From positions 1-29,166 of the forward strand of contig JAJYWG010000343.1 in the NCBI GenBank assembly GCA_021791615.1: 29,166 nucleotides of DNA. Reading direction: 5' to 3'. This DNA comes from Actinomycetes bacterium (GTDB lineage Bacteria; Actinomycetota; Acidimicrobiia; Acidimicrobiales; RAAP-2). The translations under genes and the position numbers were made by a program. Shown here in pieces: positions 16,697-23,298 of this stretch (position 1 is its first letter; each line of letters starts with the position of its first letter). The notes under the pieces were generated by a model, which saw only the letters and a program-made list of their open reading frames with translations, was not told the origin of the DNA and made no database searches.

Positions 16697-18094
16697 GTGC
16701 CCGCGTTCCCCTATGAAGACCGGTTCAGCGTCCATCGGAGCTTTCCGGAACTGGGATCGCCTCGAGACGAGGTCCTCTCGGAGCTGCGGACTATGGCTTC
16801 GGAAGAGGACGCCTTCTGGGAGACCGGCAAGTGCTCGGGCACGATGTACTGCGGCGACCACGAGCACTACCGGTTCTTGAACGATGCGTTCGGGCTCTTC
16901 GCCCACGTGAACGTGCTCCAGCGAGACATGTGCCCGAGCGCGACGAAGTTCGAGGCCGAGATCATCGCCATGACGCTCGACCTGTTCCACGGTGAGGCGG
17001 CGGCCGCCGCAGGTGGCGACCCGGCGGGGCTCGTGACCACCGGCGGGACCGGGAGCATCAGCCATGCGGTCCTCGCATACCGCGAGCACGGCGCTGCGAC
17101 CCGCGGGATCACCCAGCCGAACATCGTGAAGCCCGAGACGGCTCACCCCGCGTTCGACAAAGCGTGCCACCTGTTCGGCGTCGAGGTGCGCAGGGCGCCC
17201 ATCGACCCCGAGACGACGTTGGTCGACGTGGACTGGGTGGCCGACCACATCGACGGCAACACGGTGGCGATCGTCGGATCGGCGTGCAACTACGGCTACG
17301 GCACGGTCGACCCCATCGAAGCCCTCTCCGCGCTCGCCGTCGAGCGCGGCGTCGGCCTCCACGTCGACGGCTGCCTGGGCGGGTTTATACTGCCGTTCGG
17401 CCAGGAGCTCGGGTACGAGGTCCCGGTGTTCGACTACCGCCTGGACGGGGTCACCTCGATCTCGTCTGACACCCACAAGTACGGCTACGCGCTCAAAGGG
17501 TCGTCCGTGCTCACGTTCCGCGACAAGGCGCTGCGCAACGCCCAGTACTTCTACCTCACGGACTGGAGCGGGGGGAAGTACTGCTCGCCGGGAATGGAAG
17601 GCTCGCGGTCCGGCGGCCTGATCGCCGCCACGTGGGCGGCGATGGTCCAGCTCGGCCGGGAGGGGTACCGACGCTACGCCCAGCAGATCTTCGAAACCGC
17701 CTCGGCGATGCAAGACGCCGTGCGAGCCCATCCCGAGCTGCGCATCCTCGGTCAGCCGACGTTCCTCTTCAGCTTCACCTCCGACGACTTCGACATCTAC
17801 CACGTGAACGACTTCATGCGGACCCGCGGGTGGCGGTTCAACGGCCAGCAGTACCCCAACGCGCTCCACATGGCCGTCACCCGGCCCCAGACCCAAGAAG
17901 GCGTGGTCGAGGCGTTCGCAGCCGACCTGGGCGAGGCCGTGGCCTACGCCCATGCCCACGCCGCCGAGAACCCCCAGTCCGGAGCCATCTACGGCGGGGT
18001 CGCCGGAGGTATGACCGCCGAGGTCGACGAGCTCATCAAGATGGTGATGGCCGACATGATGGACTCCCAGCAGGCGATCCCGGATCCGCAGTGA
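16697..18094 (+). CDS. PLP-dependent decarboxylase, sphingosine-1-phosphate lyase-like
   Basis: This 465-residue fold-type I PLP enzyme has the lysine K261 in SDTHKYGYALKGSS that binds the cofactor, D224 in HVDGCLGGF and H150 in KPETAHPAF. The SGTMYCGDHEHYRFLNDAF start and DTHKYGYA...KGSS resemble sphingosine-1-phosphate lyases and group II amino acid decarboxylases. Bacterial relatives may cleave phosphorylated sphingoid bases or decarboxylate amino acids. The GTG at 16697 was chosen because AAGGAGG lies eight bases upstream. A GTG 12 codons earlier lacks such a site. The stop overlaps the start of the following small membrane protein (GTGA), so they are translationally coupled. No membrane anchor is present in the enzyme itself, unlike the eukaryotic lyase. 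Confidence 0.82.
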   Translation: MPAFPYEDRFSVHRSFPELGSPRDEVLSELRTMASEEDAFWETGKCSGTMYCGDHEHYRFLNDAFGLFAHVNVLQRDMCPSATKFEAEIIAMTLDLFHGEAAAAAGGDPAGLVTTGGTGSISHAVLAYREHGAATRGITQPNIVKPETAHPAFDKACHLFGVEVRRAPIDPETTLVDVDWVADHIDGNTVAIVGSACNYGYGTVDPIEALSALAVERGVGLHVDGCLGGFILPFGQELGYEVPVFDYRLDGVTSISSDTHKYGYALKGSSVLTFRDKALRNAQYFYLTDWSGGKYCSPGMEGSRSGGLIAATWAAMVQLGREGYRRYAQQIFETASAMQDAVRAHPELRILGQPTFLFSFTSDDFDIYHVNDFMRTRGWRFNGQQYPNALHMAVTRPQTQEGVVEAFAADLGEAVAYAHAHAAENPQSGAIYGGVAGGMTAEVDELIKMVMADMMDSQQAIPDPQ

Positions 18095-18633
18095 GCAGCG
18101 GTCCGGCTCCGAGCTCGGTGCACCGTCACCTGCCCATGAGGCCGGCCGCCCGGGGAGCCGCTCTCGTCGGCGCGGCGGCCTACGCCGGGCTCGTCGCCAC
18201 CACCAGGCCCTTCACGACGGAGGCCGACGTCGTGACCGCGGTACCGCTGGCGGTGGTTGCGGTCGCTGTCGGGGTGGGCACTGTTGCCGGCCGCTCGCGG
18301 CCGGCGGTGGGGGTGGACGGAACCGAAGGGGCGGACGGAACGGGTGTGGTTGGCGGAAGCGGAGTGGTTGGCGGAACCGGAGTGGTGGACGGAACCGGAG
18401 TGGTGGACGGTCGCCCGGGCTCGGTGTCGACGAGCCGGTGGCGGCCCTTCGCGTGGTGGATCGCATTGGCCGGCGCCCTTCTCGCGTGGGAGCTGTTCTG
18501 TTTCTTCGGCGGGGCGCGCCACGCCCACCCCACGTTCAGCTCGATCTACGACATCGTTGCCCGCGCCGAAGCGGCCAAGGCGGCCGTCGTCCTCGCCTGG
18601 CTCGGGCTGGGATGGGCTCTGGTGCGATCGTGA
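18091..18633 (+). CDS. Small polytopic membrane protein with Gly/Val repeat linker
   Basis: This is a 180-residue protein of unknown function. Hydrophobic stretches suggest about four membrane spans (around AALVGAAAYAGLVA, VTAVPLAVVAVAVGVGTVAG, WWIALAGALLAWELFCFF and AAVVLAWLGLGWALV). Between spans two and three a Gly-Thr-Gly-Val-Val-Asp type repeat is encoded by an 18-bp tandem DNA repeat, giving a flexible loop likely to vary in length. The GTG start overlaps the decarboxylase stop by four bases (an ATG 45 bases later is an alternative), and its stop overlaps the next gene in the same way. The coupling suggests that the three products work together. Confidence 0.7.
   Translation: MSSGPAPSSVHRHLPMRPAARGAALVGAAAYAGLVATTRPFTTEADVVTAVPLAVVAVAVGVGTVAGRSRPAVGVDGTEGADGTGVVGGSGVVGGTGVVDGTGVVDGRPGSVSTSRWRPFAWWIALAGALLAWELFCFFGGARHAHPTFSSIYDIVARAEAAKAAVVLAWLGLGWALVRS
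18316..18410 (+). repeat. 18-bp in-frame tandem repeat inside the membrane protein gene
   Basis: About 5.3 copies of a unit like GACGGAACCGGAGTGGTG begin at 18316, 18334, 18352, 18370 and 18388. The first is the most diverged and the last two are nearly identical. Eighteen bases equal six codons, so gain or loss of a unit keeps the reading frame. Confidence 0.85.
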
Positions 18634-18830
18634 CCTGGCGCTCGGCGACGTTCCTCATCTGGGGCGTGCTCGGGCTCGCGACGCTCACCGTGCTCCTCTT
18701 CTCCCTGCTCGGCAAAGGGAGGCTGGCCCGTCCTGCCGAGCTCCTCGGACCGGTCCAGGCCCACCCGATGCTGCGGATCGCTGTCGTGCTGGGATGGATG
18801 TGGCTCGGCTGGCACTTCTTCGCGCGCTGA
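18630..18830 (+). CDS. Short two-span membrane protein (66 residues), DUF6186-like
   Basis: The product has two hydrophobic helices (about FLIWGVLGLATLTVLLFSLL and RIAVVLGWMWLGWHFFAR) and ends in GWHFFAR. The size, the hairpin layout and the C-terminal WLGWHF.AR pattern recall small actinobacterial membrane proteins (I believe DUF6186, from memory). Function is unknown. The GTG start overlaps the upstream stop by four bases (GTGA). An ATG six codons earlier is also possible. It is the third gene of the coupled set with the PLP decarboxylase. A tandem repeat begins immediately after its stop. Confidence 0.65.
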   Translation: MTWRSATFLIWGVLGLATLTVLLFSLLGKGRLARPAELLGPVQAHPMLRIAVVLGWMWLGWHFFAR

Positions 18831-18902
18831 GCGCTGCTGGCGTGTCGAGCGGTGCTGGCGCGTCGAGCGGTGCTGGCGCGTCGAGCGCTGCTGGCGTGTC
18901 GT
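18831..18902. repeat. Four copies of an 18-bp tandem repeat between two convergent genes
   Basis: Units GCGSTGCTGGCGYGTCGA begin at 18831, 18849, 18867 and 18885, starting on the base after a stop codon. The two outer copies share one variant (GCGCTG...GTG) and the two inner copies another (GCGGTG...GCG). The tract fills most of the 100-base gap before the MFS gene end. Confidence 0.85.
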
Positions 18903-18930
18903 CGGGCCGTTTGCGCAGGACCCCGGTCGC

Positions 18931-20289
18931 TCAACCCGCGTGCCAGAGCTCCTCGGGCTCCCGGCCCTTGGTCTCGGGCAGCAGCAGCAGCAGCCCGGCG
19001 AAGAGCACCGCCGGGAAGAACGTGATCACCGCGGCGAACCCGGCATGGTTGCCGGTCCCGTGCACGTCAGCGAGCACACCGAACTCGAGCAGGCCGAGCA
19101 CCGCCCCGAGCACGCCCGCCGCGATGTTCCAACCGGCGACCGACGCCCGGACGCCGGTCGGGAACAGCTCGTTGGCAAGCGCTCCCCCGGCGGGAGCCAA
19201 CACCGAGCCGGCTGCCACGCCCATGATGTAGCCACCGATCAGACCTGGGACCGATCCGCTATAGGCCAGCGCGCCAAAGACAGCCATTCCGACGATCCCC
19301 GCTGCGACCGTGGGCCGCCGCCCCCAATGGTCGGCCAGCCACCGCCCGACCAGCAGGCCGCCCAGCCCGGCGATGCCGGCACCCACCACCATGCCCGAGG
19401 TCGCGATCCCCGAGACCCGTCGGATGTTCTCCGCGTAGATGAAGACCAAGCTGTTCGCAGGTCCCGTGATGATCGACACCCCGAACATGATGAGAGCGAC
19501 CAGGGCAAGGCGTCCCCGGTAGGCCTTGGCCACAGGGCCGATCACCGGACGGCGCTCTGCGGAGCTGTCGGCTTCCAAGTTGATGTAGCGAGCCGGCTCG
19601 ACCACCCACCGCTGGATGAGCACGAGCAGCACCAGCGGGAGGATCGCGAGCGCGAAGATGCCGCGGAAGCCGAGCACGCTCGACGCGAGGCTGTGGATGA
19701 TGGCGGTGAGGCCGGCGCCGACGCCATAGCCCGCCGCGATGAGCGCCACGGCTTTCGCCCGCTCGCCGGTCGCCGTGAGCTCGACGGCAGCCACCTGGGA
19801 GACCCCGTTGGTCGCGCTGAGCGGCGGGCGGCCGAGCGCGAAGATCGCCACGAACCACCAGTACCCCGGGCTCGCCGCCGCGACCACGGTGAGCGCCAGC
19901 CCGATCCCACAGGTGGCGAGCAGCACGGTCCTGCGGCCGAACCGGTCGGCGAGCCCGGCGAGCGGGAGTCCGCCCAGCGACGCCAGCCGGAGGATCGCGA
20001 GACCGACCCCGAGAGTCGTCCCCGACAGCCCGGCCTCGTCGGCGAACGAGGCCCCCGAGCCGATATGGCCGAACGCCTTGGCGACGCTGCCGAGAGCCGA
20101 CACGGCGCCGAACTGCCCGAAGCCGGCTGCCAGCGCCAGAAGCGCGATCCCGATCACGGGCGGATCGTGCCAGCGGAACACCGACGGTGCTCCCAGCTCC
20201 GCGGACGCGACCGTCGGGATGGTGCTCGGGATCGCGCCCGAGGGCTCGGGTTGTGTCGAGCCCGGGGTCCCTGGCGACTGCCTGCTCAC
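18931..20289 (-). CDS. MFS transporter
   Basis: This is a 452-residue integral membrane protein with about 12 predicted spans. MFS signatures are visible: GLADRFGRRTVLLATCG after the second or third span and the mirrored GRWLADHWGRRPTVAAG in the second half. The central cytoplasmic loop carries the usual basic/acidic segment (RYINLEADSSAERRPV). The pattern LLLPETKGREPEEL at the C-terminus is that of the sugar/metabolite-porter branch. Substrate is unknown. The start is uncertain: a GTG at 20289 was chosen because upstream frames become antisense to the next gene. A GTG at 20301 is also possible, and neither has a good ribosome site. It is divergent from the DinB-like gene. Confidence 0.85.
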   Translation of the reverse strand: MSRQSPGTPGSTQPEPSGAIPSTIPTVASAELGAPSVFRWHDPPVIGIALLALAAGFGQFGAVSALGSVAKAFGHIGSGASFADEAGLSGTTLGVGLAILRLASLGGLPLAGLADRFGRRTVLLATCGIGLALTVVAAASPGYWWFVAIFALGRPPLSATNGVSQVAAVELTATGERAKAVALIAAGYGVGAGLTAIIHSLASSVLGFRGIFALAILPLVLLVLIQRWVVEPARYINLEADSSAERRPVIGPVAKAYRGRLALVALIMFGVSIITGPANSLVFIYAENIRRVSGIATSGMVVGAGIAGLGGLLVGRWLADHWGRRPTVAAGIVGMAVFGALAYSGSVPGLIGGYIMGVAAGSVLAPAGGALANELFPTGVRASVAGWNIAAGVLGAVLGLLEFGVLADVHGTGNHAGFAAVITFFPAVLFAGLLLLLPETKGREPEELWHAG

Positions 20290-20368
20290 CGCAAGGACCA
20301 CCGCGACATGAAGAGGAAGGTTACGCCCGTCCCTCTCTGCCGGTGCGGTCGGTGCTAGGAATGGCGGG

Positions 20369-20965
20369 GTGACCGTCCCGGTGCAGGAGATCGAGGGCTG
20401 CCGCCGTGCCCACCGGGCGTTGCTCGACTCGCTCGACCACCTTACCGACGAGCAGGCGCGACAGCCGAGCCTCCTGCCTGACTGGAGCATCGGTCACCTG
20501 CTCACCCACGTGGCTCGCAACGCCGACAGTTGCACTCGACGCGTGGAAGGTGCCATCCGTGGCGAGGTGGTGGACCAGTACCCCGGTGGCTACGCGGGCC
20601 GGGCCGCCGAGATCGCGGCGGGCGCGGGACGCAGTGCGGCCGATCTCGTGGCCGACGTGCGCGAGAGCGCGTACCGGCTGGAGTCGGCGTGGCTCTCGAC
20701 CCCGGACGAAGCATGGGAGCGCCCCGGGCGCGACGTGAGCGGGACCGAGCAGCCGGTATCGCTCACGGTCTTCCGACGCTGGCGTGAAGTCGAGGTCCAC
20801 CATGTCGATCTCGGTCTCGGCTTCACGCCGGCCGACTGGTCCGGTGAACTGGTCGCGCGGTGGCTTCCTCGCCTGGTCGAGCGCTTGCCCGACCGCACCG
20901 ACTCGAGGTCTTTGCTCGCCTGGCTGGTCGATCGCGGACCTGCCCCGTCGCTCGGCCCGTGGTGA
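20369..20965 (+). CDS. DinB/maleylpyruvate isomerase-like (mycothiol-dependent) protein
   Basis: The 198-residue product has the DinB-like four-helix fold typical of actinobacterial mycothiol-dependent enzymes. LLPDWSIGHLLTHVARNADS supplies the first metal-binding His and WREVEVHHVDLGLGFTPADW the second His/Glu cluster. Relatives include maleylpyruvate isomerase and mycothiol S-transferases used in detoxification. Which reaction this one performs is open. The GTG start has AGGA about eight bases before it, or it may be leaderless from TAGGAA at 20356. A 7-bp repeat tract and the operator of the next gene follow. It may be independent of the regulon to its right. Confidence 0.8.
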   Translation: MTVPVQEIEGCRRAHRALLDSLDHLTDEQARQPSLLPDWSIGHLLTHVARNADSCTRRVEGAIRGEVVDQYPGGYAGRAAEIAAGAGRSAADLVADVRESAYRLESAWLSTPDEAWERPGRDVSGTEQPVSLTVFRRWREVEVHHVDLGLGFTPADWSGELVARWLPRLVERLPDRTDSRSLLAWLVDRGPAPSLGPW

Positions 20966-21000
20966 TCGAGATTGCCGCAGTGCCTCGCCATCGCATACCG

Positions 21001-21035
21001 CGACAAGCGACGAGCGACAAGCGACAAGCGACAAA
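21001..21035. repeat. Five tandem copies of a 7-bp motif
   Basis: CGACAAG is repeated from 21001, 21008 (CGACGAG), 21015, 21022 and 21029 (CGACAAA). It lies between the DinB-like stop and the promoter-operator of the flavoprotein gene. No function is evident. Confidence 0.75.
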
Positions 21036-21084
21036 GCGGCCTCGAGCGTGCAGTCGTGCGGCGAACGATCGGGGACTCCCTAGA

Positions 21085-21114
21085 TTGACTCATCAGTCAG
21101 TTATACGCTAGGGT
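21085..21114 (+). promoter_or_regulatory. Promoter of the flavoprotein-hydrolase genes
   Basis: TTGACT (21085-21090), an 18-base spacer and TAGGGT (21109-21114) lie about 30 bases before the ATG at 21150. The dyad operator at 21086-21099 covers the -35 box and much of the spacer, so a bound repressor would exclude RNA polymerase. Confidence 0.55.
21086..21099 (+). promoter_or_regulatory. TetR-type operator, site 1
   Basis: TGACT-CATC-AGTCA is a perfect 5-bp dyad with a four-base centre. The 15-mer TGACTCATCAGTCAG recurs exactly, in inverted orientation, at site 3 next to the TetR gene. Over 20 bases in the direction of transcription it matches site 2 at 16 positions. Confidence 0.7.
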
Positions 21115-21149
21115 CTCCTGCGGCAGTCGCCGCCGATGGAGGGATGAAG

Positions 21150-22130
21150 ATGCGCACCCGTCTGACCGACCTGTTGGGGATCGAGCACCCGGTCATGCTG
21201 GCCGGGATGGGAGGAGTGTCGTACGCGCCACTCGTGGCTGCGGTCTCGGGCGCCGGGGGGTTCGGCTGCCTCGGGGCGTCGACCATGACCCCCGACACGA
21301 TGGTGGCCGAGATGGCCGCGGTGAAAGAAGCGACCGACAAGCCGTTCGGTGTCGACCTCCTCACCGCCATGCCAGGGGGGCTGACCGACCAGGTCCGGCT
21401 CATCATCGACGCCGGAGCCTCCGCGTTCGTCGCTGGTCTCGGTGTGCCGTCAGAGGTCGTCGACCTCTGCCATGACCACGGGTTGCTCGTGGTGAACATG
21501 TGCGGCAAGGTCGCCCACGCCGTCCGGGCAGTCGAAGCCGGCTGTGATCTCGTCGTGGCCCAGGGCACCGAGGCCGGTGGGCACACCGGCCAGGTGGCCA
21601 CGATGCCGCTGGTACCTCAAATTGTCGACGCCGTCGGTGACCGGGTCCCGGTCGCTGCCGCCGGAGGGATCTTCGACGGACGGGGATTGGCCGCTGCCCT
21701 CGCTCTCGGGGCCGACGGGGTGTGGGTCGGGACGCGCTTCATCGCCACGCCCGAAGCCAGGGGTGTGCCGGGGTACAAAGAGTCCCTCGTGGCGAGCGCC
21801 GAGGATGCCACGACGGTGAGCCGGGCCTACTCTGGCAAGACGATGCGGGTGATCCGCAACGAGTACACGGACTATTTCGACGCTCATCCCGAAGAGCTCG
21901 CTCGGTTCCCCGAGCAGATGGGGCGCTCTTTCACCGACGGTGTGCTCCATCTCGGCGCCGACGACAACGCGACGGGCGTGGACCCCAAGCGCGAGTGCTA
22001 CCCGGCAGGTCAAGGCGTGGGGGGGATCGACGAGCTGCTGCCGGCTGCAGAGCTGGTCGGACGGTTCGTACGCGAAGCGGAGGCTGCGCTGGCCCGCGCC
22101 GGCGACTTGGCTGGCGCGACTTCCCGATAG
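21150..22130 (+). CDS. Nitronate monooxygenase / 2-nitropropane dioxygenase-like flavoprotein
   Basis: This is a 326-residue FMN-binding TIM-barrel protein. HPVMLAGMGGVSYAPLVAAV at the N-terminus, AQGTEAGGH around residues 137-145 (H145 is the candidate catalytic base) and VAAAGGIFDGRGLAAALALGADGVWVGTRF for phosphate binding are typical of the family. Members oxidise nitronates or, in other branches, reduce enoyl groups. The role here is uncertain. The ATG at 21150 has GGAGG seven bases before it. An ATG two codons earlier is too close to that site. It is the first gene after operator site 1, followed 14 bases later by the hydrolase. In this setting it more likely processes a catabolic intermediate than detoxifies nitroalkanes, but that is inference. 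Confidence 0.85.
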   Translation: MRTRLTDLLGIEHPVMLAGMGGVSYAPLVAAVSGAGGFGCLGASTMTPDTMVAEMAAVKEATDKPFGVDLLTAMPGGLTDQVRLIIDAGASAFVAGLGVPSEVVDLCHDHGLLVVNMCGKVAHAVRAVEAGCDLVVAQGTEAGGHTGQVATMPLVPQIVDAVGDRVPVAAAGGIFDGRGLAAALALGADGVWVGTRFIATPEARGVPGYKESLVASAEDATTVSRAYSGKTMRVIRNEYTDYFDAHPEELARFPEQMGRSFTDGVLHLGADDNATGVDPKRECYPAGQGVGGIDELLPAAELVGRFVREAEAALARAGDLAGATSR

Positions 22131-22144
22131 GAGCGCGTACCGCC

Positions 22145-23266
22145 GTGGCACGTTCCTCGATGGTGCCAGGAATGATCCGAATCGGCGGACGGCGCCTGCG
22201 CTTCGCCATCTCGTCCAATGCTGCGGGTCCCACGGAGACGGCGACACTCGAACCCGGCCCGCTCTGGGCGGTGAACCTCCATGGCTTCTTCGCCGGTGGG
22301 GAGATGTACTCGGGAGAGAGCAATCACCTCGCGACCAGGCTTGGGTGGCGCGTGGTGAACCCGAGCCTGCCCGGCTTCGGCGGCAGCCAGCCGCTCCCGT
22401 GGAACCTGCTCTCGATGCGAGCCCTGGCCGACGCGGTGGCCGCGTTGCTCGACCACCTCGGAGTGGAGCGGGCGGTGCTGCTCGGGCACTCCATGGGCGG
22501 TGCTGTCGCAATCGGGTTCGCAGACCGGTTCCCTGATCGGGTGCTGGGGATCGTGTACCGCGACGGCGCCGCGACCCCTCGCTGGCGAGATCGGCGCGGC
22601 ATGCTGCCGGCCGCACTCGTCCCGTGGGCCCCCGACTTCGCCGGCCCGATCGACCTGCTGCTCGCTGCAGCGCTCGACGCGCCTGATCTCCTCCTCGGGA
22701 GGTTTCATCGCACGCTTCCCGGCTTGCTGCCCGACGTACGGCGGAACATCCGCACCCTCGGTCGGACGGCCCCGGTGGCAGCGCTCCTCATGACGCTCGA
22801 CATGCGCGAAGAAGTGCGCCGCCTGGCGGAGGCCGGCGACATCCCGATCGTGGCCGAATGGGGCTGCTTCGACCGGATCGCCCACGCGTGGACGGCGGCC
22901 GAGTTCTCGGAGCACGCCGGTGTGCCGGTGCATTGGGTGCCCGGGGGGCACAGCTGGATGCTGGCACGGCCACGGAGCCAGGCTGATCTGTTCACCTCGA
23001 TCGACTGGGGACGGCGCTTCGTCGCCGACGCCGAGGAGCGGAACCGCCAGCTCGCGGGGTCAGCCCGGGCCGACTCGCCCCCAGCCCAACCCAACCCAAC
23101 CCAACCCGGCCCAACCCAACCCAACCCAACCCAGCCCAACCCAACCCAACCCAACCCAACCCAACCCAGCCCAACCCAGCCCAGCCCAACCCAACCCAGC
23201 CCAACCCAGCCCAGCCCAGCCCAGCCCAGCCCAGCCCAGCCCAGCCCAGCCCAGCTAACTGATTGA
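22145..23266 (+). CDS. Alpha/beta hydrolase with variable Pro-rich tail
   Basis: This 373-residue protein has a canonical hydrolase core: oxyanion-side LHGFFAGG, nucleophile S116 in GHSMGG, acid candidate D243 (GCFDRIAH) and H269 in GGHSW. It probably hydrolyses an ester, lactone or C-C bond. Within this regulon a ring-opened or lactone intermediate is plausible. Residues from about 315 to the end are a PNPTQ/PSPAQ repeat encoded by a 5-bp DNA tandem repeat, which is not part of the fold. The GTG was chosen with AGGAG 11 bases upstream. ATGs at 22160 and 22172 are alternatives. The stop codon sits inside the promoter-operator of the dehydrogenase gene. Confidence 0.82.
   Translation: MARSSMVPGMIRIGGRRLRFAISSNAAGPTETATLEPGPLWAVNLHGFFAGGEMYSGESNHLATRLGWRVVNPSLPGFGGSQPLPWNLLSMRALADAVAALLDHLGVERAVLLGHSMGGAVAIGFADRFPDRVLGIVYRDGAATPRWRDRRGMLPAALVPWAPDFAGPIDLLLAAALDAPDLLLGRFHRTLPGLLPDVRRNIRTLGRTAPVAALLMTLDMREEVRRLAEAGDIPIVAEWGCFDRIAHAWTAAEFSEHAGVPVHWVPGGHSWMLARPRSQADLFTSIDWGRRFVADAEERNRQLAGSARADSPPAQPNPTQPGPTQPNPTQPNPTQPNPTQPSPTQPSPTQPSPTQPSPAQPSPAQPSPAQLTD
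23080..23255 (+). repeat. Pentanucleotide tandem repeat (CCCAA/CCCAG), about 35 copies
   Basis: The tract runs without interruption except for single-base variants (one CCCGG unit). The left part is mostly CCCAA and the right end is pure CCCAG. Three units make five codons, PNPTQ or PSPAQ. It encodes the tail of the hydrolase and ends two bases before operator site 2. Confidence 0.92.
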
Positions 23267-23276
23267 CGGATCAGTT
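23257..23276 (+). promoter_or_regulatory. TetR-type operator, site 2
   Basis: AACTGAT and ATCAGTT form a perfect 7-bp dyad around TGACGG. In the direction of transcription, GATTGAC, ATCAGT and GTT are shared with site 1 at the same spacing. It overlaps the -35 box of the dehydrogenase promoter and the hydrolase stop codon. Confidence 0.65.
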
Positions 23277-23291
23277 GGTTATTGGTACGGT
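23263..23291 (+). promoter_or_regulatory. Leaderless promoter of the alcohol dehydrogenase gene
   Basis: TTGACG (23263-23268), a 17-base spacer and TACGGT (23286-23291) stand seven bases before the GTG at 23299, so transcription would begin at or next to the start codon. No ribosome site precedes that GTG, in agreement with leaderless expression. Confidence 0.6.
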
Positions 23292-23298
23292 CGCAACA

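Noticed and set aside
18940..20358. 472-codon plus-strand open frame
   Set aside because: Antisense to the MFS transporter gene; composition is charged and low-complexity.
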